DNA of 64,000 nucleotides from the NCBI GenBank assembly GCA_973895155.1, contig OZ316897.1, positions 18,290,001 to 18,354,000 on the forward strand, given 5' to 3'. The translations under genes and the position numbers were made by a program. Positions 12,636-23,680 of this stretch are shown one piece after another. The notes under the pieces are model-generated. The model was not told the origin of the DNA and made no database searches. It was given only the letters and a program-made list of their open reading frames with translations. This stretch comes from Marsupella aquatica (taxonomy: Eukaryota; Marchantiophyta). Each line of letters starts with the position of its first letter. Position 1 is the stretch's first letter.

Positions 12636-13005
12636 GAGGAATTCTATGGTGCGAGCAAACAGGAGTTTTGCTTGCGAGGCAGTATTGTTAGCGAGGCACA
12701 TTTTCTGGTCAAAGTCACAACACATCACACGAAAATAATGGCCAAATTTCACAGTTTTCCCTCTCTTACAGTAATCAAAGTAATATAACAAGGAAAAATT
12801 AAGCATGATTCTCATATGCATTCCATACTTGAGTCTCCACACATTGACATTGGAAAACAATCACCAAATAGCAGACACTTTCATCAAAACATGGTCCTTC
12901 TTTACATTGAAAGTATGGATTGCCAAAAACCTCCACACACAAACACTGTAAGAGTAGATGGTAACCAGTACATCCAGTCCTACACATTCCTAAGTCTGTA
13001 TCAGT

Positions 13006-13926
13006 TTAGTAATAAACCTCATCTTTTGAATCATCAGATTTTGAACTTCTATTGGGATCGCTACTGGTCTCCCTCTCTGTAGACTCGGCAGACTCATCTA
13101 AATACTGGCTAACTGTCCCCGCCTCATTGTCGATAAACCTTGAACAATCCAGATATCTGCGAGCTCCTCTGTTTGAGCGAAGACCTTTTGCTTCCCAGGT
13201 CAAGACCACAGGAGCTTCATCAACCTCCTTCACCGACATCTCAGCATAGCACGAAAGAGTAAAAGGTTTCTCTGGAGTAACCACAATGGATTCCTTGACT
13301 TCCTTCCGAAGACAAAATCTCTCCTCAAAAAACCAATCTACCCTCCTATCACTGACGCAACCACCAGCATCAGTTGAAGAAGAGCAACAAAATGAAGATA
13401 ACAAAAGAAACCAAATAGGGAGTTCGACATCAGAAGAGGCCAAGTACTTTACTCCAGGTTGAATTTGTCTTTCTCGCTTGAAGGTCCAGCCTGTTCATCT
13501 CCTGGTATCGTGAACTCGTCATCCGACCCAGGGTCCTGATTACCCTTAGTTTTCTGATCCTTAATCATCTCAGACTTGCTTGAGTGCCTCTCTAGAACGC
13601 TTGTTAAACTTTTCTGAGCATAGGAATGGAGAATGTCCCTGTCCCCAACACCAATGTTTAACAAACCTCCCGGAGTGTTCTCCGACAGAAAATGAACTTC
13701 CGTCGCACACAGTCCAATCAACGACTATATCTCTGGGCTTCGTGAGGAACTCCATCACGGCTTGCATGAACCCAATTGATAGCCTTTTGGATCCAGCAAC
13801 GGCCGCTGTTGGACAAGGGTCAATCTTAGGGTAACAAACACTCAACATTGACTTATGTCTGGCATCTTCCGAAGACGTCAGAGGAACATATGTTGGGTCT
13901 TTGGGAATTTTAGCATTAAATTCCAC
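13006..13926 (-). pseudogene. Decayed C-terminal part of a DNA methyltransferase related to the one at 23.7-26.7 kb
   Basis: Read on the minus strand from 13926, a peptide ending in KPRDIVVDWTVCDGSS lies where the intact enzyme has its KPRALLDW...GDWVLDICSGSG region (motif I). After a frame change the next frame gives GVGDRDIL...SLTSVLERH, matching AIEIDERQSSVLKGRIL in the intact enzyme, followed by an acidic Ser/Gly-rich tail as in that protein. A further acidic and serine-rich frame (13443-13006) may be its C-terminal extension. The glycine-rich loop is damaged and the frame is broken, so it cannot be functional. The assignment rests on aligned motifs judged by eye. Confidence 0.45.
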
Positions 13927-14206
13927 TCAACAGAAAACTTCCAGAATGAGAGTGCCTGAATCAAGGGAGAATGATAATCCATTAGAAAACTTGAAAACTT
14001 TGTTAGCAAGCTCACTAGCATTAATTGGAAGGTCAAATGGAACACATGGGACAACTCAGGCTAGAGTAATGAAAAATGGAAAGATTTTGGTTAGCGACAT
14101 TGCTAGCATAAACAATATCAAAACATTGAAGTAACATTTACCTCAATATCCATATTGGCTCTCCATAAAGGAGTGGACAATAAAACTGCATAGAGGGGAG
14201 GTAATC
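13927..14206. other. Short AT-rich spacer
   Basis: No feature is recognised between the methyltransferase remnant and the MITE. The open plus-strand frame at 13901-14134 is antisense to the likely upstream part of the remnant and looks like noise. Confidence 0.3.
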
Positions 14207-14407
14207 CATCAGTTATCAGTCACTGATATCATATCAGTGGCCCTTTTTTTTCTAATCTCAGAGACCTCTCCGAGATGGCGACAGTTTTTTTTGCAATCTT
14301 GGAGAGGCCTCCGAGATTGATTAAAAAAAAAGGGGTCAATCTCGGAGAGGTCTCCGAGATTGTCCAAAAAACTGTCGGTGACTGATATCAGTCACTAATA
14401 ACTGATG
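14207..14407. mobile_element. MITE-like element of about 200 bp with 24-bp terminal inverted repeats
   Basis: The terminal repeats are 14207-14230 and 14384-14407; the left one begins CATCAGTTATCAGTCACTGA. They differ at two central positions. The interior is itself palindromic: a block around TCTCGGAGAGGTCTCCGAGA is repeated in both orientations and is flanked by T- and A-runs. There is no coding potential. The structure is that of a non-autonomous DNA element or a hairpin-forming repeat. Confidence 0.75.
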
Positions 14408-15224
14408 AGATTGCTCCTCTCAACTATATATTGTTGAACGTGTTTGAGTTTATTTTTTTGCTCTATTGCAGTAAATATTTGCCTCATGTGATTCAAATCA
14501 GAACTATGCAGCACAGCTACATATCCTTTGTCTGAAAGCATGGTTCTCATGACTCCAAAAAAATAATACGGCAGCTTCTCGCTCCACACATTCCAGGACG
14601 GAACCTCTTTGTCTGTAACACTTGTTCTATGCCCTGATCAGTCTATTCATTAAAACTGGAAAGTTCTTTGATCTTTGGACATTTGGGCACCAAAATATAT
14701 ATTTTGGGGCACAAGAATTGTACATCTGGGCAGTGAAAGTTGTGCATTTGAGCACTAGATCATGTACATTTGGGGGATCAAGATTGTACATAGGGGAAAA
14801 TGAAATATTAATTTGGATTCCAAGGAAAAACATTTGGGGGATAATCCATTAAAGTAATTTGTTACATTCTAAGCAACTCAAGTTGAAACTAAGGTTTACT
14901 AGAGGCAGTCACATCCCATCATGGATCCGACTTCATATAATATAGTATAGTATTATGTAATAATTAAAACAATTATAAAGGTATCCAAGTCCAATTACCT
15001 CCACCTATTCAAACTAGTATCCCAAAATATTATAATAGTGACTTAGATATACTCTCTAGTAACCAACTAGTAAGTAAAGACATTCCAAACTAATTGACAT
15101 AGACTGTCTCACTCTGACTACTAAAAAACTTTTGACTTACTCAACAATCCCTTCCATGTAGGTTTTGAGTGTTTTCAAAACATTCTTGGGAATGGTCAAC
15201 CCTCTATCAATTGTATTTTCTTCT
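14408..15224. repeat. AT-rich spacer with degenerate GTACATTTGGG repeats
   Basis: From about 14670 to 14840 a short unit of the type TGTACATTTGGGGCAC recurs five or six times with changes. The rest is AT-rich and without a credible ORF. Confidence 0.45.
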
Positions 15225-15776
15225 CTAGAGTGCGTTAGTGTGACTTGAATCCATACATAGCAGAATTAGCAAATTGCCAACGTTCAGTGACACTGTCAAA
15301 CCCAGGATCCACCTCCCAAGTCTTAGTGGTCTCGAGAGTGGTCTGAAAGCAACGTGAATATCGCACATGATCCAAAGCATCATGTTTACCATGTTTAGGC
15401 CTCCACCATTGCACTTGGAACATAGGAGCATACCGTGTACTAGTAGGAATACTCTCATTGCATAATTGCAAGTCTCCTAAAAGAACTTCATGGTTTGGGT
15501 CCACAACACCCAAAGCTCTCACCAACCAGAACCGTTCTTTGTCATTCTTCTTTTCCCATTCATCCTCTGGACGAAGAAATACAAAGTGGCCCTCTTGAAT
15601 GTCCTGGAGAGGAATTCAACGTGTAAGTTCTCGCTTGTTTCGAGCGCCAACAAATGGTGCAGCTTGATCCTCCATCGTATCTCTTCCAAATACTCATTTT
15701 GAAGCTCCACCATTTTTGGATTTTGTGTACTATTACTAGGTTCCCCCAATGATTGAGAGGTTCCTGTACTATTCAC
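15225..15776 (-). pseudogene. Decayed C-terminal domain of a transposase related to the one at 27.6-30.9 kb
   Basis: On the minus strand, two overlapping frames joined by one frameshift near 15600 read EGHFVFLRPEDEWEKK, then ERFWLVRALGVVDP, then MFQVQWWRPKHGK. The intact transposase has the same order near its C-terminus: a TYISVAGEE stretch, SETFWVAKVERIDQ, then MIYVLWHATKTG. No catalytic region is present. It lies next to the methyltransferase remnant but on the same strand as it, whereas in the intact element the two genes are divergent. The identification is by motif order, not by alignment score. Confidence 0.5.
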
Positions 15777-16287
15777 CTTGTAACCAGTTCCGTGGTTGGT
15801 TTTTGGCTAGAACTCATATGTGAATGCCGGAGTTAATGCCAACTGTATATCTATCTCTCATTCAATTGTAAGCTCCCTAGATAATACTTGCACCACCATC
15901 TCCCAATATTTCACCAAAAAAAACCTCTAGTGATGGACCTCCCACCATGTGCCCGTCCAAACTCATTTCTCAACCTTGAAACAAGTCGAACCTCGCACCA
16001 ACATGGAACATTGGGGCAAGTTTTCTTCAAGTATACTCCTTGTCGTTAGCGACCACTCCCATACAAAGTTGCATTTGCCCTCATCAACATAACCGTCGCT
16101 CAACGGTCTTTACTATTTGCACAAGCAACCAACCAACCAGTAAGTAACCCGTCTTGATCTCAAAACTCCCAAGACCATTGTCTCGCATCAAGCTCAATAG
16201 TCGTTAGTAAGTAGGTCAGCAAATAGAGCCTCCCAGGCCTGCATGGCCTTGCCATAAGCTGAAGCTAAGGTCAACTCCCCTACGATC
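15777..16287. repeat. Non-coding repeat with a second copy at about 16825-17000
   Basis: About 16040-16280 is a diverged direct repeat of about 16825-17000; both include a CTCAACGGTC stretch, CACAAGCAACCAA and AGTAAGTAACCC/GGTAAGTAACCC. The fold-back element at 16288-16650 sits between the two copies. No gene is seen. Confidence 0.5.
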
Positions 16288-16650
16288 GGGCCCTTTTCCT
16301 GTTTACCCCTCTTGTTATTTCCATTTTACTATTAAAAGTTCCCTTATTATCGGAAATAATTATAATTATTAGTTCAAAATTAAAAAAACTACCCTTCGAG
16401 CGTTCGCATGTCCTCCATGTATTAGTTAAGATTGAGGGCCTAGGGGGTCGACACGATTGGCCTTGGGCCCAAGAGGAGCTCAGTGGTGGACCCCCTAGGC
16501 CCTCAATCTTAACTAATACATGGAGGACGTGCGAACGCTTGAAGAGTGTTTATTTATTTATTTTGAACTAATAATTATAATTATTACCTGTAATAAGGGA
16601 ACTTTTAATAGTAAAATGGAAATAACAAGGGGTAAATAGGAAAAGGGCCC
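16288..16650. mobile_element. Fold-back element: two arms of about 160 bp in inverted orientation
   Basis: The left arm (16288-16450) begins GGGCCCTTTTCCTGTTTACC and the right arm (about 16488-16650) is its near-perfect reverse complement. The loop of about 40 bp contains a stretch identical to part of the 799-bp array unit (for example near 19264-19289). No ORF is present. A transcript would form a long hairpin, so it is a possible small-RNA source. Structurally it is a MITE or fold-back repeat. Confidence 0.8.
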
Positions 16651-18700
16651 TATTGCAGGGGGTCCACTTCTTTTGCACTGAGTGAGGGCCCAGGGGGTGG
16701 ACCTTGCCACCCAGCGCCCTCACCAATCTGGACACCCATGCCTAAGTGCCCTTGGTGCCCAAATGCCTCCACGAAATACCTCGAGAAAGCACCTTAGTGT
16801 CCCTTGCACTACCAGCGGCCCCTCCCATATGAAGCCGCACTTGCTCTCTAACATGATCGCTACTCAACGGTCCTCACAGTCTACACAAGCAACCAAGCTC
16901 CTTGGTAAGTAACCCTTCAGGATCTAGATCTTCCAAGTCTAGCATCCTAACTGAAGCTCAATAGACATTGGTAAATAGGTCAACAATAGGTCCTCCCGAT
17001 GCCATAAGCCAAAACCAAAACCCACGCTCACTATTCGTCCAAACAACTCCTTCCTTGGGGGCCGCCCGGGTTCCCCCTCATACTTATCCATCACCAATTT
17101 ACCTCCCTGACCCCAGGGCATGCTCATGGCCCAAATAGCGGAGCTTGTCCCAAAGCTTGTCCCAAGCTTGTCCCAACACGTCGGGACCAGAATGGCCCCA
17201 ACTCTAGCAACCAACTCCTAGTTCGCCCATTGATGGTCTAGGGGCAAGGCACCCTTGGAACTCAGCCTCCACGCCTACTTGGCCTTGCCTCCCCAACGCA
17301 AGCTCCCTTGGGAGACTGAACGCGGCTTAGCTGTTGTTCGGTAGGATTTGGCAAGCGGGCGAGCTAACACTCGCAAACCTTGAGAACCCATGATGCCCCC
17401 AGACCCAGCTGAGCTTAGGAGGACGTGGCCATCCTTGAGATATTTCCAACGCACCCAAGAAGTCTTCCAACTGATTTCCCGTTGGGAAGATATTGCCATT
17501 TCCGTTTGGCACTTTCCCTTAGTGTCGCAACCGCTGCGGCTCATGACTTCGGCTCGCTCTTAGCCCCCAGGGAGACACCACTCCCCTCATATATGCTTCT
17601 GGAGACCTGCCACCCCCGGACCAGCTTTGGTGCCTAAACTTTTGGCCTCTAACCCAGATCCCATTGCGCATACTGGGCGCGCCATCAACTGGCAACGCCC
17701 ATAACTTTCTCGTTAGGCATCTGCAAGCGATGTTCTGGGAATAGTAAGTTCTCAAGGACACACCGGGTGTCTGGCTGCACGTGCTAATTAGGCTATTTAT
17801 CACTTGTAAGAGACCTCATGCTTAGAACCAATTCCCTTGAGAGCCTTGTCCCCTCCCGACCATTTCTCAAGTTCCTTGGGTTCCCCTGTGTCTCTTGCCG
17901 TTTTCTCCAGATAAGTTGGGTGGGAAGGGCGTACCCTTTTCTGCAAGGACTCCTAAGCACTTTTGGTACCAAGAGATATGTTGATCTACTCCAAATATTG
18001 GCAATAACACTAGAGTAGTCGGGACCAGGCTCACACTCCACAAATCTCTCCTCCAAGTGATAATCTTCTCTATGTGCTTCTTTCAACTCTCGGCTATGAT
18101 CTCTCATCTATTACACTATTATGAACACACTCACATCCCCATCTATGCATCTATATAGTATTAATGGATCCAACGATGCGATAATCGCAATGTATCCTTC
18201 TTCCCCAAACTTTTGTGTAAGAATCTGCCTAATATCTATCTTTCTTTTTACTATCAACTTAATGCTCACAGTAGAACGCAAATTCAGAATTTGCGGACTC
18301 TCATTCAAATCAACATTGACATTCATACTTCCTATATGCTTACTAACTAAGAGAGGTTCAGCGGCAGAGCCGTCCCTACCTGATCACAGGTTTGTGGACA
18401 TTATATCTATGGTATTGGCAACATAGTCGACCTTGCCAGATTCAAAGCTCCATCTTCAAGGTACTCGTGTGGTGGCAATGTCTTCCATGACCAAGAATCA
18501 GGAAACTTAGAATCCTTCCACCATAGAAACCGACGGCATAGCCATTCCGTCTAGTATTAGAACCGGTGTTCAAGCATTCCTCTAATGCAAATGCACATAA
18601 TATGCACTCTATGCACTCTCTATCCTCACACTCATACGCTTGAAATGCTGGAAAATGGACTCCTCTAGCAGGGCGAGCCTGCCTCTTATTTATAGTTGGA
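16651..18700. other. Repeat-derived, GC-rich to mixed sequence without a supported gene
   Basis: Many short open frames exist on both strands, but none has a recognisable domain and none is long. A piece near 17683-17740 resembles the junction region of the 799-bp units (19870-19915), so at least part of this stretch comes from the same repeat family. It may be an old retroelement body. Confidence 0.4.
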
Positions 18701-18719
18701 GCCAGACCACACTATTCCC

Positions 18720-19060
18720 TTTACAAGGGTATCCTAGAAGATACTAGAATTTACTAGAACTTACTAGAACTTACTAGATTATATTTTTATCCATGGTAAA
18801 TTCTAGAACTTACATTTTTACCATGGTAATTTCTAGAAGTTACCAAAAATTATCTTTTTACTATGGTAAATACTAGAAATTATTATTTACTATAGTAGAT
18901 TCTAGAAGTTATCGGAATTTACCTTTTTACTATGGTAAATTCTAGAAATTACTATTTACTATGGTAGATCTTGAAAATTACCAAGACTTACAATTTTACT
19001 TGGTAAAAACCAAAAATGTACTTATTATCATATAAATTTTACTGAAAATCTCTATTTTTC
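18720..19060. repeat. Degenerate AT-rich minisatellite
   Basis: A unit of the type TTTACTATGGTAAATTCTAG recurs about every 40-45 bp, seven or eight times, with drift. There is no coding potential. Confidence 0.65.
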
Positions 19061-19113
19061 TATTTTCATACAAAACTAAATTATTATTCATATATTCTAA
19101 TTTCCTTACGATA

Positions 19114-21170
19114 GCGGAGTGCCTGAGCCCGTTGTGATCGGGCCGACCCAGTGCTCAAGCCTAGGCCCTCAGGTCTCATCGCCGCTCGGGGCCCTCGACC
19201 GTCCCCACCCGGATCAGGCCATAACTTGCGCCCCAAGCGTCTGTTGCCCATGGCGTCAACTCCATTGGCCTTGGGCCCAAGAGGAGCTCTCACTCAAGCC
19301 CTCAGAACTCAAAGTCCGTCCGGGGGTCCGGACGGTCGACCTTGAACCCGACCCATTTCCCCTTGACCCAATCAGCTCTCAGCTATCCTAAGTCCTTAGT
19401 GTGTGTCACCAGCTTGGCGCCTTGCCTTCGCCAGTGCCACTTCCCATTGCCCACAAGTCTCCCCATGCTAAGTCCTCCCCGAAGATTGGCCTATCCGGGC
19501 CTGGACCATAAGGGAGCTCAACGTTGGAGTCAACAACGTCGGAGCTAAGTGTTAAGGTAGTCGAGTTCCGAAACTAGCTCTCACTCAAGCCCTCAGAACG
19601 TCCGAGGGTCCAGACAGTCGACCTTGAGCCCGACCCTTTTCCCCTTGACCCGACCAGCTCTCAGCTAGACAGGCTAAGTCCTTAGTGTGTCACCAGCTTC
19701 GCGCCTTGCCTTTGCCAGTGCCATGTCTCAATGTTGCCCAAAGTCTCTCCATGCTAAGTCCTTCCCGAATGGCCTATCCGGGCCTGGATCATAAGGGAGC
19801 TCGGCGTCGGAGTCAGTGACGCCGGAGCTAAGTGTTAACTAAGGTAGTCGAGTTGTGCGACTGCGTGCCACCAACTAGCAATGCCCATAACTTTATAGTT
19901 AGGTGTTGGCAAGCGGAGTGCCTTAGCCCATTGTGATCGGGCCGACCCAATGCTCATGCCTAGGCCCTCAGATCTCATCGCAGCTCAGGGGCCTTGATCA
20001 GCCAAACCCAGATCGGACCATAGCTCGCGCCCCAAGCGTCCGTTGCCCATGGAGTCAACTCCATTGACCTTGGGCCCAAGAGGAGCTCTCACTCAAGCCC
20101 TCAGAACTCAAAGTCCGTCCGGGGGTCCGGACGGTCGACCTTGAACCCGACCCATTTCCCCTTGACCCAATCAGCTCTCAGCTATCCTAAGTCCTTAGTG
20201 TGTGTCACCAGCTTGGCGCCTTGCCTTCGCCAGTGCCACTTCCCATTGCCCACAAGTCTCCCCATGCTAAGTCCTCCCCGAAGATTGGCCTATCCGGGCC
20301 TGGACCATAAGGGAGCTCAACGTTGGAGTCAACAACGTCGGAGCTAAGTGTTAAGGTAGTCGAGTTCCGAAACTAGCTCTCACTCAAGCCCTCAGAACGT
20401 CCGAGGGTCCAGACAGTCGACCTTGAGCCCGACCCTTTTCCCCTTGACCCGACCAGCTCTCAGCTAGACAGGCTAAGTCCTTAGTGTGTCACCAGCTTCG
20501 CGCCTTGCCTTTGCCAGTGCCATGTCTCAATGTTGCCCAAAGTCTCTCCATGCTAAGTCCTTCCCGAATGGCCTATCCGGGCCTGGATCATAAGGGAGCT
20601 CGGCGTCGGAGTCAGTGACGCCGGAGCTAAGTGTTAACTAAGGTAGTCGAGTTGTGCGACTGCGTGCCACCAACTAGCAATGCCCATAACTTTATAGTTA
20701 GGTGTTGGCAAGCGGAGTGCCTTAGCCCATTGTGATCGGGCCGACCCAATGCTCATGCCTAGGCCCTCAGATCTCATCGCAGCTCAGGGGCCTTGATCAG
20801 CCAAACCCAGATCGGACCATAGCTCGCGCCCCAAGCGTCCGTTGCCCATGGAGTCAACTCCATTGACCTTGGGCCCAAGAGGAGCTCTCACTCAAGCCCT
20901 CAGAACTCAAAGTCCGTCCGAGGGTCCGAATGGTCAATCTTGAGCCTGGCCCCTTTCCCCTTGACCAGACCAGACCACATCTAGTCTAAGTCCTTAGTGT
21001 GTGTCACTAGCTTACGCCTTGCCTTCGCCAGCACCACGCCCCATTGCCCACAAGTCTCCCCATGCTAAGTCCTCCCTGGATGGCCTATCCGGGCCTAGAC
21101 CATAAGGGAGCTCGGCGTCAAAGTCAGCAACGCCGGAGCTAAGTGTTAAGGTAGTCGAGTTCCACAACTA
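19114..21170. repeat. Tandem array of a 799-bp unit, about 2.6 copies
   Basis: The unit start GCGGAGTG recurs at 19114, 19913 and 20712, an exact 799-bp period. By eye 19297-20095 and 20096-20894 look identical, so the last duplication is very recent (or reflects an assembly artefact). The first 180 bp of unit 1 and the part of unit 3 after about 20897 are diverged. Each unit holds diverged sub-repeats marked by CTCACTCAAGCCCTCAGAAC and GGTAGTCGAGTT. The frames at 19342-19548 and 20141-20347 are identical only because of the repeat and are not genes. Confidence 0.85.
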
Positions 21171-21199
21171 TTTGGGGAGGAGGTTATCGCCCTAGCATT

Positions 21200-23355
21200 A
21201 GGCGATTTCATTCTGGAGACTATGTGTATCTGCAACAAACAACACCTACTACTTTGGATGTTACCGCTGAACCTACTATTCTGCGAGTGCAAAAGGATTT
21301 TAGTTTTTAGTGCACCAGCAAGGTTGAGATCAATTAGTAAAGAGAAGCTCTCGGTTAGTTATGCTGTGATCCTTGTGTACATCCCAACGCGGCCTTTGTT
21401 CCCATGCTGCCCTCCAAATTTCATCAAACGTGGACAAGTGTGTGGCTTGGGTTTCTACAAGCCGCCAAATATCCTCCGACCACCCTCCTCCTGACAAATC
21501 CTTCTCTTTGGCCAGGGTTGCTCTCTCTAGATCTTGGAATCATTCTTGCGATTCTTGATCGATCTGTTTTCTTTTGTCGTAATTTGGTGGAGGTACATCC
21601 GGTGGGGGAGACTCTGGGCTTCTCTGCTATTGTGGATCCCCATGCACCACTCTTCAAAGTGTGGGGATAAAACGGCCACAGGTCCGCACCCCCAATACCG
21701 AGCGATCCGACCCGTAACCCAAGTCCTCATGGTATTCCTCCACGTGCTCCCCATCTTTCGGGCGTCCTGGTGCTTGCTTATCCTCTCTAGGACTAGCCGC
21801 AAACCCGGCCTCCTGCCGAGGACTATGCATGCGTGGGATTGCTCTTCCGGCTCCTACATACATCTGCACCCCCAGCTCATTTTCCGGCCTGCTTCTCTTC
21901 ACGGCCCCGGCCATGGGTTCCTCTAGAAATTCTTGCGGTGCCCGCTACCGCTACCTCTGGTGCTAATGCCGCCTTTTCCTTCTTCAGTATTTGTAGAAGG
22001 CTCTGTATGGCCGGTTGTTCCATCGGCCCGGTTTCCGGCGTCTGCCAAAAGATCTGAGCTATCGTGGGGCTGCCAGGCGGATCAGGCTGCTTTGCTATTG
22101 GCCTTGGCTCGGACTCCTCTTTTGGCGCTCTTGCCTGAAGGGGAAGGATCGGGGCAATTCAAAGATTCAACTTCGAGCATACCGGCACAACAACGGCATG
22201 ACTGTGATAACCAAGTGGGGACACGCTCCCTTGGCTAATCACCTACTGTTCCTCCTTCAATATCTTCCTTAGTTGGTTGAGAAGGTACCCGTTGTAGTCT
22301 CGGCTTGGGTCTGGCCTCTCTACCAGGTAAACCTGTGCCTTGCCGATCTCCGGCCTTGGCCAGTTGCAATGCATTGTCACCCTCTGGAAATCGATCATTT
22401 CTCCAATATGCGGGTTGATGCAGGTGCTTTGGAGGAAGCCATTCTTCGTTGATGGCCCGGGGAATGATCTAAACTCCTTGTCTGTCAAGTTCTTCCAGGT
22501 TAATTTCTACTGCCTTGTTGCCGATTGGCAAGCCAAATACTTCGGCAATCACGTTGGAGGTGAGATAGAAGTCCCTCCCGTAGATCTTGGTTGAGCTAGA
22601 TTCGTGGTCCCATGATCCCATGAATTCCAGTAAGTTTGACTCCAACACCTCCGGCTTCAGCCACGACAATCTAACAAAGGCCTCCAAGCCTGATCCGGCC
22701 ATGGAGCCCTGGTACTTTTTGGTCTGCATGCTCGTCTGCATGGCTGTAAAGCATGCATCCTCCTCTCGTGCAAAATGTAGTTGTACTGCCGGTGGTATTG
22801 TTGTTGCCCAACCCTTCCAGGTGTCATCTCGAGTAGGGACGACATTGACTAGGTCGACTTCTGGTTCCTCGACTCCCTCATGTTTTTGCCTCCCTTGTTC
22901 GGCTGGCCTTCTTGATACCGCCGACCTTGTCCTCTTGGCCGGTGTGTTTTCTTCATTGTTGGCCATCTTCCTCTTCATTTCCGTCATTCCTGACAATTCT
23001 CCCAACACTGTTGCTTTCGTCCACGCCGCCGTGCAACCCTTCAGGTCCCAATGTTCGTCGTTGCAGTTGTTGATGGCTTGCCGGATGCCAACAATTTTGT
23101 TGTCTCAAATTAGAAGGTCGTCAAGCTCATCGCCAGTAGGTGTCCACAAGAATTCAGCCTTGATGAACTCTCCTCCTAAGAAGGCCAACTTCTGCAATTC
23201 CCATAGCCGAGCAAGCTCCTGTCGCTCGCGGGCTGCTCTTTCTTATTCTTCCTCCTTGTAGGTCCCAACGTACGCACTTGCCCGTTCAAACAGGCATCCC
23301 CAGAAATGTGCCGCTTGATTGATGTTGCTCATTCCCTCCTTTGTCGTTGCCCGGT
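21200..23355 (-). pseudogene. Decayed repeat-encoded ORF, interrupted by the 8.2-kb element
   Basis: On the minus strand the coding sequence starts right of the inner element (31564-31680, peptide VEANNCQLQRR) and continues at 23355 into SYRATTKEGMSNINQAAHF. The best preserved block is 22469-23008 (179 aa), with a basic, Pro/Arg-rich stretch followed by SWLKPEVLESNLLEFMGSWD and GRDFYLTSNVIAEVFGLPIG. This resembles N-terminal domains of plant transposon or retroelement proteins of the mobile-domain kind. Two in-frame stops near 23240 and 23110 and a frame change near 22480 disrupt it. The frames at 22243-22488 and 21527-21914 probably continue the same gene. The exact family is not recognised. 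Confidence 0.5.
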
Positions 23356-23383
23356 AGCTAACAAGAAGCCTTAAGGGATGAGT
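23356..23383 (+). repeat. Left terminal inverted repeat and AGCT target duplication
   Basis: The 28 bases here match the reverse complement of 31536-31563 at 26 positions. The core is AACAAGAAGCCTTAA. The outer AGCT (23356-23359) also flanks the right end at 31560-31563. AGCT is itself palindromic, so it may be either target duplication or terminal bases. Its duplication fits a host ORF that reads through once the element and one AGCT are removed. Confidence 0.8.
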
Positions 23384-23680
23384 CCAAAGCCTTATTTCTC
23401 TTTTCAAAATCTTCATGATATTAAAAAGTGTATACCAAAAAACCACCAAAAAATGGTATGTATTTTCCAAACTAGACTCAAGAGAATTTTACCACCAAAA
23501 TCTAAGCATATCTTATATGATATTCTCACAATTGTATAAACCTTGAAATATGCACTTTATAAAAGTAATCAAAATCAAACTCATCGATCAGAGTTTAAGT
23601 CAAACTCAAAGTTTTACAAAATATAACCCAACTTAAGCCCAAGTGGTTTCAAATGCTACGAGTCCCTCTATTTATCTAGT
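23384..23680. other. AT-rich left end of the 8.2-kb element
   Basis: About 300 bp between the inverted repeat and the methyltransferase stop codon. It must hold the 3' UTR of that gene. No other feature is seen. Confidence 0.5.

Noticed and set aside
12636-12750. Terminal inverted repeats for the 20-kb insertion.
   Set aside because: Only a 12-base internal match at unequal distances from the two ends was found, which is not enough to call inverted termini.
19342-20347. Two identical 68-codon frames as a duplicated gene.
   Set aside because: They are identical only because they lie in the 799-bp array. The peptide is proline-rich junk and the third unit does not keep it.
21222-22272. Plus-strand frames between 21.2 and 22.3 kb as genes.
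   Set aside because: They are antisense to the decayed repeat ORF on the minus strand, which has the better coding character.
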